Below the pieces are notes generated by a model that had not been told where the DNA came from, searched no databases, and saw only the letters and a list, made by a program, of their open reading frames with translations. A stretch of 64,000 nt of DNA. It comes from an uncultured Pseudomonas sp. Lineage in GTDB: Bacteria > Pseudomonadota > Gammaproteobacteria > Pseudomonadales > Pseudomonadaceae. The position numbers and the translations under genes are program-made. Each line of letters opens with the position of its first letter. Position 1 is the stretch's first letter. The DNA is taken from positions 434,001-498,000 of the forward strand of contig NZ_CAJYDW010000005.1 of the NCBI RefSeq assembly GCF_913774235.1, in the 5' to 3' direction. Shown piece after piece: positions 43,870-52,566 of the stretch.

Positions 43870-44502
43870 TCAGCCCATCGCCGGCGGCACGGGCGTGGCG
43901 CTCAGCTGGGCGAGGCGCTGGTCGGCTTGCTGCTGGAGCTTGTCGCGCATCTGCCGGGCGGCTTCGCGGGCATCGCCGGATTTCAGGCCGTTGCGATCGG
44001 CATCCACGGTGGTGAGTACCGCGCCCAAGGCGCCATGCACCAGGCGGCCGCCGGCCAGGGTGTCGCTGCGCAGAGGCTCGACGGTGAGCGGGGAGGCCGT
44101 GACGGCCAGGTCCAGGGCTTCCAGACAGAGCTGGGCTGTGGCGATGGGGATCTGCACGGCATTGGCCGCGGCCAGATTGAGCGCCTGCTGGCGGCGTTCG
44201 CCCTCGGCGCTGGCACCGCTGGCCTGGCGATCGGCTTCCAGGTAGTTGGCGAAGGCCTGCACATCGGCATCGGCACAGGTGCTAAGGGCTTCCTGCAGAC
44301 GCTCGCCGACGGTGATCAGGTCGGCGTGGCGGGTCACCGGTTGGCGCTGCTGGCTGAGCTTGAGGCCCTTGAGGATCAGGGCGACACCCAGGCAAGCCGC
44401 CACCGTGGCCGCCGCGCCGCTGCCCGGGGTCGGCAGGGTGGAGCCGGTGCCGTCGCGGAACTGGGCGAGGGTCTGCTGCCAGAGAGTAGAGGTTTCGTTC
44501 AT
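43870..44502 (-). CDS. Cyclodeaminase/cyclohydrolase (FTCD C-terminal domain) protein
   Basis: 210 residues from the ATG at 44502; a TTG at 44517 is a weaker alternative. FTCD_C fold: TPGSGAAATVAACLGVAL near the N terminus and helical remainder (LAAANAVQIPIATAQLCLEAL). Members include formimidoyl-THF cyclodeaminase and methenyl-THF cyclohydrolases. The hut pathway here uses HutF/HutG and does not need formimidoyl-THF, so this protein has another role, probably in one-carbon metabolism. Confidence 0.8.
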   Translation of the reverse strand: MNETSTLWQQTLAQFRDGTGSTLPTPGSGAAATVAACLGVALILKGLKLSQQRQPVTRHADLITVGERLQEALSTCADADVQAFANYLEADRQASGASAEGERRQQALNLAAANAVQIPIATAQLCLEALDLAVTASPLTVEPLRSDTLAGGRLVHGALGAVLTTVDADRNGLKSGDAREAARQMRDKLQQQADQRLAQLSATPVPPAMG

Positions 44503-44699
44503 GCCAACCGCCTGCAAGCTAAAGGGAAGGGGATTCGGTCACGACCGACCGCTGTTTGGATCGTACGAAACGGCCGAGGTTCGCACGCTAAGTGCACTAA
44601 GCGACAGGGTTTACCGAGGCTTTACTTCGATTCTTGTCGTACCTCTGCGAAGGTTTCGGTTAAGTTACAGGGAGTCCTGCGTGGAGCCCGCCGTCCTTG
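44503..44699. other. Intergenic region between cyclodeaminase gene and GntP relic
   Basis: About 200 nt with cyclodeaminase promoter sequence; no gene seen. Confidence 0.35.
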
Positions 44700-44960
44700 C
44701 CTAGGTCGCTCACGACACCCGGCTGATCTTCTGCTGTCTGGCCGCCATCCTGGCCATCGTGGTGCTGGACACTGTTCGGTTAGGGCAGCGGCCTGCCGCG
44801 GGAGCGGGTTGGCGGGGTGCTGCGCAAGAGCCTGGCGCCCATCGCCGTGCTGCTGCTCACCATCGGTGCCGGCGGCGGCCTCAAGCAGACGCTGAGGGTC
44901 TGGTCGGTGCTGCAACGCTGGCGTCCGCCACCGGTCTCGCGGGTACGTTATTGTTGTCGC
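44700..44960 (+). pseudogene. Relic of a GntP-family permease
   Basis: Two frames carry GntP-like pieces. The first (FCCLAAILAIVVLD, from about 44727) reads like a membrane helix. The second (RERVGGVLRKSLAPIA, then IGAGGGLKQTL, about 44803-44895) matches the block before helix 9 of GntP permeases, and the intact GntP here has the equivalent GKSLKPIASIIMIIAGGG. A shift in frame lies between them and the rest of the protein is missing, so this is a remnant about one fifth of full length. It is not a copy of the 58.6-kb gene; residues differ. Confidence 0.6.
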
Positions 44961-44984
44961 TCTGACTCTGACCGAGGACCGCCG

Positions 44985-45536
44985 ATGGACGCCGCACCCG
45001 CCACTATCCGTCCCCGCCGTCGTGATCTCTTCCTGGGCTTCTTCGGCCTGGGCATCACGGCCTTCGGCGGGGTGTTGCCGCTGGCGCGACGCTACCTGGT
45101 AGAGAAGCGCCGCTGGCTGTCGGCGGAGGAGTTCACCGAGCTGCTCGGCCTCTGCCAGTTCCTGCCCGGCGGCAACATCATCAACCTCTCGGTGGCGGTG
45201 GGCATGAGATTCGCCGGTTGGCGGGGCGCCCTGGCCGCCGCGGCCGGCCTGCTGATCGGCCCGACGCTGGTGGTGGTAGGACTGGGCGTGCTGTACGACC
45301 GCTTTCATGATCATCCGGTGGTGGGCCGCGCCTTCGCCGGTCTCGCGGCCGCCGCGGCCGGCCTGCTGGTGGCCATGGCGATCAAGCTCCTGAAGCCGTT
45401 GCGGGGGCGCTGGCTGGCCCTGGGCGTCGCCGCGCTGGCCTTCGTCGCTCTGGCACTGCTCAAGCTGCCGCTGCTCTGGACCATGCTGGTGCTCACCCCG
45501 CTCAGCGTGCTGCTCAGCTATCGGCAGGGCCTATGA
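44985..45536 (+). CDS. ChrA-family transporter, N-terminal half
   Basis: 183 residues from the ATG at 44985 (GAGGA upstream). Opens with LFLGFFGLGITAFGGVLPLARRYLV, the CHR-domain start, followed by CQFLPGGNIINLSVAVG. Six hydrophobic segments. Single-domain CHR proteins work as pairs. It overlaps the second half by ATGA. Family members export chromate; natural substrate may differ. Confidence 0.85.
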   Translation: MDAAPATIRPRRRDLFLGFFGLGITAFGGVLPLARRYLVEKRRWLSAEEFTELLGLCQFLPGGNIINLSVAVGMRFAGWRGALAAAAGLLIGPTLVVVGLGVLYDRFHDHPVVGRAFAGLAAAAAGLLVAMAIKLLKPLRGRWLALGVAALAFVALALLKLPLLWTMLVLTPLSVLLSYRQGL

Positions 45537-46057
45537 GCGCGACCCTGTTGGCCCTGGCGCTGATCTTCACCCAGCTGTCGCTGCTGGCCTTCGGCGGTGG
45601 TAATTCGGTACTGCCAGAGATGCAGCGCCAGGTGGTGACGGTGCACGGCTGGATGAGCGCCGCCGACTTCGCCGCGCTGTTCGCCCTGGCCCAGGCGGCG
45701 CCCGGTCCCAATTTGATGATAGTGCCGCTGATCGGCTGGCACGTGGCCGGCTGGCCCGGCCTGCTGGTCACCTCCCTGGCCAAGTTCGTGCCGTCCTCGC
45801 TGCTGACCCTCGGCGTCTTGCACCTCTGGCAGCGCTTCGCCGACCGCCCCTGGCGGCGCCATCTGCAGGCCGGCCTGGTGCCTGTCACCGTGGGCCTGGT
45901 GGCGGCCAGCGCCTGGCTGGTGGGCAGCGGCGTGGCTACGGCGCCGCTGTGGGTGCTGGTGCTGATCGCCGCGACGCTGGGCTCGCTGTTTACCCGCTGG
46001 CATCCGCTGTGGCTGCTGGCGGGGGGTGCCCTGGTCGGGGTGCTGTTCGGGCCCTAG
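45533..46057 (+). CDS. ChrA-family transporter, C-terminal half
   Basis: 174 residues, overlapping the first half by 4 nt. CHR-domain again: FTQLSLLAFGGGNSVLPEMQRQVV and AQAAPGPNLMIVPLIGWHVAG. The two short CHR proteins presumably form one transporter of opposite topology. Its stop overlaps the convergent LysR stop by 4 nt. Confidence 0.85.
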   Translation: MSATLLALALIFTQLSLLAFGGGNSVLPEMQRQVVTVHGWMSAADFAALFALAQAAPGPNLMIVPLIGWHVAGWPGLLVTSLAKFVPSSLLTLGVLHLWQRFADRPWRRHLQAGLVPVTVGLVAASAWLVGSGVATAPLWVLVLIAATLGSLFTRWHPLWLLAGGALVGVLFGP

Positions 46058-46977
46058 TCCGGTTTGGCGGAGGGCGGCGCCAGCGCCACTACCAGCGCAT
46101 CGCGAAAGGCTTCCACCGCCGGCGGCAATTCGCGGCCGGCCATGCTCTGCAACTCGATGCGCCGCGCCGCCATGCCTTCGTCCAATAGCGGCAAAGCCAC
46201 CAGTTGGCCTTGGTGCAGGCGACTGCGCAGGCTGAGTTCGCTGGACAGGGTGACGCCGCCGCCCAGCGCCGCGAAACGATAGAGCGCCTGCATATTGTTG
46301 CTGGTCAGCACCGGCTCGAAGGACAGCCCCTGGACGCCGCAACAGATATCGAACAGCTGGCGCACCGTGGTATCCGGCATGGAGACCGCCAGGGGATGGC
46401 CCTGGAGATCGGCCAGGCGCAGGCCGCTTCGGCTGGCCAGAGGATGGGCAGGATGCATCACCGCCGCGATGGCGCCACTGAGGATGGCCTCGACGCGGAT
46501 GTCCGGCTCGGGCCTGAGGCTGAAGGTCAGACCCAGGTCGGCCTCGCCCTCCTGCACGCGGCGGGTCGCCACGGCAGGGGAGCAGACCTCCAGGGAAAAG
46601 TGGATGCCGGCATAGCCCTGGCGAAAGGCGGCGATTACCTCCGGCAGGAAGTCCAGGGAAAAGCCTTCGGTGGTCGCCAGGCGCACCTGGCCACGATGCA
46701 GGTCGGCCAGGCCGCTCAGCTCGGCGGCCAGTTGCTCGCTGGCCAATTGCGCCTTGCGCGCATGCACGGCCAGGCGTTCGCCAGCGGCGCTGGGCACCAC
46801 GCCGCGGGCCCGGCGCTCCAGCAGTGGCGTCTCCAGTTCGCGTTCCAGCTTGGCGATCTGGCGACTCACGGCACTGGCCGCGACGTTGAGCCGTTGGGAG
46901 GCTTCGCTGATGGAGCCGCAGCGCACCACTTCGAGGAAATAGCGCAGGGCGGTGGACTGAATCCCGTGCAGATGCAT
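46054..46977 (-). CDS. LysR-family regulator divergent from the peptide ABC operon
   Basis: 307 residues from the ATG at 46977; a longer frame extends to 47043. HTH GSISEASQRLNVAASAVSRQIAKLE. Effector domain normal, with a Cys pair (DICCGVQGL). The 170-nt gap to the ABC binding-protein gene on the other strand suggests it regulates that operon. Confidence 0.87.
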   Translation of the reverse strand: MHLHGIQSTALRYFLEVVRCGSISEASQRLNVAASAVSRQIAKLERELETPLLERRARGVVPSAAGERLAVHARKAQLASEQLAAELSGLADLHRGQVRLATTEGFSLDFLPEVIAAFRQGYAGIHFSLEVCSPAVATRRVQEGEADLGLTFSLRPEPDIRVEAILSGAIAAVMHPAHPLASRSGLRLADLQGHPLAVSMPDTTVRQLFDICCGVQGLSFEPVLTSNNMQALYRFAALGGGVTLSSELSLRSRLHQGQLVALPLLDEGMAARRIELQSMAGRELPPAVEAFRDALVVALAPPSAKPD

Positions 46978-47148
46978 GGCGTCTCCTTTGCCGAAAAGGC
47001 ATGGCTTGCATCTAAATATTCTGCTTGTGGCATGGGATGGCAAGACCTAGAGTCGGGTCAACAGACCAATAACAGGTAGCAACAGACCTTCCTTTCCCGC
47101 GCTTCGCGGACCTGCCTTTGACCGACCACCGCCCCGGAGACAGACGGC

Positions 47149-48669
47149 ATGGGACTCAAAGGTTTCGCTTGTGGCATCGCGTTTTCCCTCTTCCTGGCCC
47201 AGGGCCAGGCCTTCGCCGGCAAGGCCAACGACACCCTCGTCTACGCCTCGGATACCGAACCCGAGAACGTCAGCCCCTATCACAACGATGCCCGTGAAGG
47301 CGTCATCCTCGCCCACCTGGCCTGGGACACCCTGATCTACCGCGATCCCCAGACCGGCGAATACCAGCCGATGCTCGCCACCCACTGGCAGCAGGTCGAT
47401 CCGCTGACCCTCGACTTCGATTTGCGCCAGGGCGTCACCTTCCACAATGGCGATCCCTTCAGCGCCGACGACGTGGTCTTCACCTTCAACTACGTGGCCT
47501 CTCCCGAGGGCAAGGTGGTCACCCAGCAGAATGTCAACTGGATCAAGAGCGCCGAGAAACTGGGCGACTTCAAGGTGCGCCTGCACCTCAAGCAGCCCTT
47601 TCCAGCCGCGCTTGAATACCTTGCCAATCCCTTGCCGATCTATCCCGCCAAGTACTTCCAGCAGGTGGGCCTGGCCGGCTTCGCGCAGAAGCCGGTGGGC
47701 ACCGGCCCTTACCGCATCGTCGCCGTCACCAGCGGCCAGGGCGTCAAGTTGGAGCGCAACCCGAACTACTTCAAGGACAGCCCCCAGGGACAGCCGCGCA
47801 TCGGCCATATCGAGTTCCGCGTCATCCCCGATGCCGAGACGCGCCTGGCCGAGCTCATGACCGGCGGCGTCGACTGGGTTTGGCGCGTGGCGCCGGACCA
47901 GGCCGAACAGCTCAAGGCGGCGCCCAACCTGACCGTGGAAAGCGGCGCCAGCATGCGCATCGGCTTCCTTAGCATGGACGCCCAGGGCGCGTCCTCGTCG
48001 GACTCGCCCTTCGCCAAGGCCGAGGTGCGCCAGGCGGTCAACTACGCCATCAACCGCAAGGCCATCGCCAGCCAGCTCATGGGCGGCGGCAGCCAGCCGC
48101 TGCAGGTGGCCTGCTATCCGGCGCAATTCGGCTGCGATGCCAAGGCGGTGCCGGGCTATGCCTACGACCCGGCCAATGCCAAGGCGCTGCTCAAGGCCGC
48201 CGGCTATCCCAATGGCTTCAGCACCGAGATCTTCGCCTATCGCGATCGCGACGTGGTCGAGGCGCTGATCGGGGACCTGCGTGCGGTGGGCATCGACGCC
48301 AAGCTGCGCTACCTGAAGTACGCCGCCCTGCGTGACCAGCAACGCGCCGGCAAGGTGCCCATGGCCTTCCTCGCCTGGGGTTCCTTCTCCATCGCCGATG
48401 CCTCGGCGGCCACTGGCGTCTACTTCAAGGGCAATGCCGACGACGTGGCCAAGGACCCGCAGGTGATCGACTGGCTCAAGGTGGCCGATACCGCCATGGA
48501 CCCCGAGGTGCGCAAGGAGAACTACCGCAAGGCGCTGCAGCGGATCGCCGAGCAGGCCTACTGGGCACCGGTGTTCAACTATTCCGTCAACTACGCCTTC
48601 ACCTCGGACCTGGCCTTCCAGCCCTATCCGGACGAGCTGCCCCGGTTCGCCCTGGCGCACTGGAACTGA
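47149..48669 (+). CDS. ABC transporter periplasmic binding protein (SBP_bac_5, peptide/opine type)
   Basis: 506 residues. Signal peptide MGLKGFACGIAFSLFLAQGQAFAGKA. SBP family 5 layout: VYASDTEPENVSPYHNDARE start, QGVTFHNGDPFSADDVVFTF and VNYAINRKAIASQLM. Binds peptides, opines or other N-containing molecules; the following M20 hydrolases favour peptide-like or N-acyl ligands. A strong hairpin after the stop would keep this gene expressed more than the permeases. Confidence 0.88.
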   Translation: MGLKGFACGIAFSLFLAQGQAFAGKANDTLVYASDTEPENVSPYHNDAREGVILAHLAWDTLIYRDPQTGEYQPMLATHWQQVDPLTLDFDLRQGVTFHNGDPFSADDVVFTFNYVASPEGKVVTQQNVNWIKSAEKLGDFKVRLHLKQPFPAALEYLANPLPIYPAKYFQQVGLAGFAQKPVGTGPYRIVAVTSGQGVKLERNPNYFKDSPQGQPRIGHIEFRVIPDAETRLAELMTGGVDWVWRVAPDQAEQLKAAPNLTVESGASMRIGFLSMDAQGASSSDSPFAKAEVRQAVNYAINRKAIASQLMGGGSQPLQVACYPAQFGCDAKAVPGYAYDPANAKALLKAAGYPNGFSTEIFAYRDRDVVEALIGDLRAVGIDAKLRYLKYAALRDQQRAGKVPMAFLAWGSFSIADASAATGVYFKGNADDVAKDPQVIDWLKVADTAMDPEVRKENYRKALQRIAEQAYWAPVFNYSVNYAFTSDLAFQPYPDELPRFALAHWN

Positions 48670-48677
48670 CCCGTCCC

Positions 48678-48697
48678 GGCGCCCCACACGGGGCGCC
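48678..48697 (+). promoter_or_regulatory. Intra-operon hairpin after binding-protein gene
   Basis: Perfect 8-bp stem GGCGCCCC/GGGGCGCC with a 4-nt loop, 9 nt past the stop. Typical attenuating or mRNA-stabilising hairpin giving excess binding protein. Confidence 0.55.
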
Positions 48698-48716
48698 TTC
48701 AGTCGAGGAGCCGAAC

Positions 48717-49634
48717 ATGTCCGCATATCTCTTGCGCCGTCTGGGGATCGCCCTGGCCGTGGCCTTCACCGTTTCCCTGATCAGCTTCTTCCTGTTGCAT
48801 CTGTCCGGCGACCTGGCCACCGCCATCGCCGGACCGGAGGCCACCGCCGAACAGATCGAGGTGGTGCGCCATCAGCACGGCCTGGACAAACCCCTGGCGA
48901 CGCAATACGTCGAGTGGGTGGGGCAGTTGCTGCGCCTGGACCTGGGGCAGTCGTTCTTCTTCCAGGAATCGGTGCGCGACCTCATCGCCACCCGGCTGCC
49001 CATCACCCTGACCCTGGGCGCCATCGCCCTGGCGGTGGCCCTGCTCATCGCCATCCCCCTGGGGGTGCTGGCCGCGGTCAAGCGTGACACCTGGATCGAC
49101 CGCCTGGCGCTGACCCTGGCGACCTTCGGCCAGGCCATGCCCAGCTTCTGGTTCGCCCTGGTGCTGATCGTCATCTTCGCCGTGACCCTGAAGTGGCTAC
49201 CGGTATCGGGCAACACCAGCTGGCAGCACTTCATCCTGCCGGCGGTCGCCCTGGGCTACTACGCCACCCCCTCGCTGATGCGCCTGACCCGCGCCGGGAT
49301 GCTCGATGTGCTGGGTGCCGACTACATCCGTACCGCCCGGGCCAAGGGCCTTGGCTCGGCACGGGTGCTGTTCAAGCACGCCCTGCGCAATGCGCTCATC
49401 CCGGTGGTGGCCCTGGCCGCGGTGGAGTTCGGCTTCATGCTGGGCGGCTCGGTGGTGATCGAGGCGGTGTTCTCCCTGCAGGGCATCGGCCAGCTGGCCT
49501 GGGACGCCATCGCCCGCAACGACTTCCCGGTGGTCCAGGCCATCGTCCTCTTGATCGCGTTGATCTACATCGTGCTGACGCTGCTGGCCGATCTGCTCAA
49601 CGCCTTGCTCGATCCGCGCATCCGCGTGCGCTAG
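48717..49634 (+). CDS. ABC permease, DppB type
   Basis: 305 residues, six membrane segments. DppB-like opening (SAYLLRRLGIALAVAFTVSL), and the permease loop (EAA-like) near GADYIRTARAKGLGSARVLFKHALRNAL. Forms a heterodimer with the next permease. Gene order SBP-B-C-D-F as in dpp/opp operons. Confidence 0.9.
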   Translation: MSAYLLRRLGIALAVAFTVSLISFFLLHLSGDLATAIAGPEATAEQIEVVRHQHGLDKPLATQYVEWVGQLLRLDLGQSFFFQESVRDLIATRLPITLTLGAIALAVALLIAIPLGVLAAVKRDTWIDRLALTLATFGQAMPSFWFALVLIVIFAVTLKWLPVSGNTSWQHFILPAVALGYYATPSLMRLTRAGMLDVLGADYIRTARAKGLGSARVLFKHALRNALIPVVALAAVEFGFMLGGSVVIEAVFSLQGIGQLAWDAIARNDFPVVQAIVLLIALIYIVLTLLADLLNALLDPRIRVR

Positions 49635-49642
49635 GAGGCTCC

Positions 49643-50545
49643 ATGACCGTCGCCAATCCCTTCGTGCTGGACGACTATCTCCCACCACGCCCGACCTTCG
49701 CGCGCCAGCTGCGCCGTTGGTTCGGCCACCGTGGCTTCGCCCTCGGCGTGGTGCTGCTCGCGCTCATCGTCCTGGCCGCCCTGGCTGCGCCCTGGCTGGC
49801 GCCTCACGATCCCTACGCCCAGGACGTGATGCAGCGGATGAAGCCGCCGGTGTGGATGGCCAAGGGTACCTGGGCCCATCCGCTGGGCACCGACAAGCTC
49901 GGTCGCGACTACCTGTCCCGCCTGCTCTACGGCGCGCGCATCTCGCTGTTCATCGGCCTGGCCGCGGCGCTCATCTCCGGCGCCATCGGCACCCTGCTCG
50001 GCGTGCTCGCCGGCTACTACGGCGGCAAGGTCGACGCCCTGGTGAGCTACCTGGTGACCACCCGCCTGGCCCTGCCGGTGGTGATGGTGGCCCTGGCCGC
50101 CGCCTCCCTGGTGGGCGGTTCGCTGCAGGTGGTGGTGATCCTGCTCGGCTGCCTGCTGTGGGATCGCTTCGCCGTGGTGGTGCGCGCCGCCGTGCAGCAG
50201 ATCCGCGATGCCGAATACGTCGCCTCGGCCCAGGCACTGGGCTGCTCCACCTGGCGGGTCGTCGTCGGCGAGATCCTGCCCAACGTGCTGGGCGCGCTGA
50301 TCGTGGTGATCACCCTGGAGATGGCCCACGCCATCCTGCTGGAAGCGACCCTGTCCTTCCTCGGTGTGGGCGTGCAGCCGCCGCTGCCGTCCTGGGGGCT
50401 GATGATCGCCGAAGGCAAGCCCTACATGTTCTTTTCGCCCTGGGTGATCGCCATTCCCGGCATCGCCCTGATGTTGCTGGTGCTGGCCATCAACCTGGTC
50501 GGCGACGGCATCCGCGACCTGGCCGCGCCCGACGGCCGCAACTGA
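49643..50545 (+). CDS. ABC permease, DppC type
   Basis: 300 residues from the ATG at 49643 (AGGAGG upstream); the open frame begins well inside the previous gene. DppC-like: GHRGFALGVVLLALIVLAALAAPWLAPHDP, GTDKLGRDYLSRLLYGARISLFIG and the EAA loop at AQALGCSTWRVVVGEILPN. Confidence 0.9.
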   Translation: MTVANPFVLDDYLPPRPTFARQLRRWFGHRGFALGVVLLALIVLAALAAPWLAPHDPYAQDVMQRMKPPVWMAKGTWAHPLGTDKLGRDYLSRLLYGARISLFIGLAAALISGAIGTLLGVLAGYYGGKVDALVSYLVTTRLALPVVMVALAAASLVGGSLQVVVILLGCLLWDRFAVVVRAAVQQIRDAEYVASAQALGCSTWRVVVGEILPNVLGALIVVITLEMAHAILLEATLSFLGVGVQPPLPSWGLMIAEGKPYMFFSPWVIAIPGIALMLLVLAINLVGDGIRDLAAPDGRN

Positions 50546-50558
50546 CTGGAGGTCTGAC

Positions 50559-51554
50559 ATGGCACTGCTCGACGTAAGAGACCTGCGCATCGACATCCCT
50601 CTGGGCGATGACACCCTGCACGCCGTGCGCGGCCTGGACCTGCAGGTGGAGCGGGGCGAGATGCTCTGCCTGGTGGGCGAATCCGGTTGCGGCAAGTCGC
50701 TCACCTCCCTGGCACTGATGGACCTCCTGCCGTCCAAGGCGCGGCGTCAGGCGGCGCGGCTGAGCCTGGGCGAGCACGATCTACTGGCCGTGGGCGAGAA
50801 GGGCATGCGCGACCTGCGTGGCAATCGCCTGGCGATGATCTTCCAGGAGCCCATGACCGCCCTCAATCCGGCCTACAGCATCGGCGACCAGCTCGCCGAG
50901 GTGCTGCGCCGCCACCGCAAGCTGGACCGCAAGACCGCCTGGGCGCGGGCCGAGGCCATGCTGGAAAAGGTCGGCATCAGCAATGCCGGCGAGCGCCTGC
51001 GGCAGTACCCCCACCAGCTCAGCGGCGGCCTGCGCCAGCGGGTGGTCATCGCCATGGCGCTGCTCTGCGAGCCGGACCTGATCATCGCCGACGAACCCAC
51101 CACCGCGCTGGACGTAACCATCCAGGCGCAGATCCTGCACCTGCTGCGCGATTTGCAGCGCGAATTCGGCACGGCCATCGTCTTCATCACCCACGACCTG
51201 GGCCTGGTGGCGCGCATCGCCGACCGGGTGGCGGTGATGTACGCCGGCCAGATCGTCGAGCAGGCACCCGCTGCTGAGCTTTTCGCCGAACCCCGGCATC
51301 CCTACACCCGCGGCTTGCTGGCGAGCATCCCGGTCCCCGGCCGGACCCGGCCCGGGCAGCCGCTGGGCGCCATCCCCGGCCTGGTACCGAGCCTGGTGGG
51401 CAAGCAGCATGGCTGCGCCTTCCGCAATCGCTGCCCCCAGGCGGTGGCGACTTGCGCCGACAGCGTGCCTTTGGTGGAGGAGGGCGCGCATCTGGCGCGC
51501 TGCCATTTCGCCGTGCGCAGCGAACCCCTGCGCCGGGTCGGAGGTGTGCGATGA
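50559..51554 (+). CDS. ABC ATPase, DppD type
   Basis: 331 residues. Walker A GESGCGKS, signature LSGGLRQRV, Walker B LIIADEPTTALD, and the oligopeptide-ABC C-terminal cysteine motif (CAFRNRCPQAVATC) that ligates a 4Fe-4S cluster in relatives. Overlaps the next ATPase gene by 4 nt. Confidence 0.92.
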   Translation: MALLDVRDLRIDIPLGDDTLHAVRGLDLQVERGEMLCLVGESGCGKSLTSLALMDLLPSKARRQAARLSLGEHDLLAVGEKGMRDLRGNRLAMIFQEPMTALNPAYSIGDQLAEVLRRHRKLDRKTAWARAEAMLEKVGISNAGERLRQYPHQLSGGLRQRVVIAMALLCEPDLIIADEPTTALDVTIQAQILHLLRDLQREFGTAIVFITHDLGLVARIADRVAVMYAGQIVEQAPAAELFAEPRHPYTRGLLASIPVPGRTRPGQPLGAIPGLVPSLVGKQHGCAFRNRCPQAVATCADSVPLVEEGAHLARCHFAVRSEPLRRVGGVR

Positions 51555-52513
51555 GCCGCGAGATCGCCCTCGAGCTGTGCGACATCCGCCGGGAATTCAC
51601 CCTGGGCCGCGGTCTGTTCCGCCCGCCGGCCACCTTGAAGGCGGTGGACGGCATCTCCCTGCGCCTCTACCGCGGCGAGACTCTTGGCCTGGTGGGCGAG
51701 TCGGGTTGCGGCAAGAGCACCCTGGCCAAGCTGCTGCTGGGCCTGCTGACGCCCACCAGCGGTGACATCCTCGTCGGCGGCGAGCACCTGCGCGGGGTGG
51801 ACCGCAAGCGCATGGCCCGGCATATCCAGCCGATCTTCCAGGACCCTTACTCGTCGCTCAATCCACGCAAGACGGTGCGCCAGATCGTGGCGCTGCCGCT
51901 CCAGGTGCATGGCCTGGGCACGCCCGCCGAGCAGCAACGGCGGGTCGCGGAGATGCTCGACGTGGTCGGTCTGCCGCGCCGCGCCGCCGACAGTCATCCC
52001 GGCCAGCTCAGCGGCGGTCAGCGCCAGCGGGTGGCCATCGCCCGCGCCCTGGTGATGCGTCCGGACGTGCTGATCTGCGACGAGCCCACCTCGGCGCTGG
52101 ACGTCTCGGTGCAGGCGCAGATCCTCAACCTGCTGCTGGAGCTCAAGCGCGAATTCGGCCTGACCTATCTGCTCATCAGCCACAACCTGGCGGTGGTGGA
52201 GCACCTGGCCGATCGGGTGGCGGTGATGTACCTGGGCAAGATCGTCGAGGAGCGCGAGCGGGCGGCGCTGTTCGCCCAGCCGGCGCATCCCTATACCCGG
52301 GCGCTGCTGGATGCGGTGCTCACCCCCGATCCGGCGCTGGGGCTCCCGGCGCTGGGCCTCGGCGGCAGCTTTCCCAATCCCATCAATCCGCCCAGCGGCT
52401 GCGCCTTCCATCCGCGCTGCCCGCGCTGCTTCGGCCCCTGCGCCGAGCGCTACCCGGAACGCGAAACCATCCCCGGCGGCAGCAAGAGATGCCACCTGCC
52501 GGAACCCGCCTGA
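51551..52513 (+). CDS. ABC ATPase, DppF type
   Basis: 320 residues from the ATG overlapping the previous stop (ATGA). Walker A GESGCGKS, signature LSGGQRQRV, Walker [12 protein letters not shown], and the C-terminal [12 protein letters not shown] cluster motif. Closes the ABC operon. Confidence 0.92.
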   Translation: MSREIALELCDIRREFTLGRGLFRPPATLKAVDGISLRLYRGETLGLVGESGCGKSTLAKLLLGLLTPTSGDILVGGEHLRGVDRKRMARHIQPIFQDPYSSLNPRKTVRQIVALPLQVHGLGTPAEQQRRVAEMLDVVGLPRRAADSHPGQLSGGQRQRVAIARALVMRPDVLICDEPTSALDVSVQAQILNLLLELKREFGLTYLLISHNLAVVEHLADRVAVMYLGKIVEERERAALFAQPAHPYTRALLDAVLTPDPALGLPALGLGGSFPNPINPPSGCAFHPRCPRCFGPCAERYPERETIPGGSKRCHLPEPA

Positions 52514-52517
52514 TCCG

Positions 52518-52541
52518 GCATCGGGCGGTGGCGCCCGATGC
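52518..52541 (+). promoter_or_regulatory. Hairpin between ABC genes and M20 genes
   Basis: 9-bp perfect stem GCATCGGGC/GCCCGATGC with a 6-nt loop, 5 nt past the DppF-type stop. Could attenuate transcription into the hydrolases. Confidence 0.5.
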
Positions 52542-52566
52542 TCCCCGAATCCCACCGGAGTCTGCC

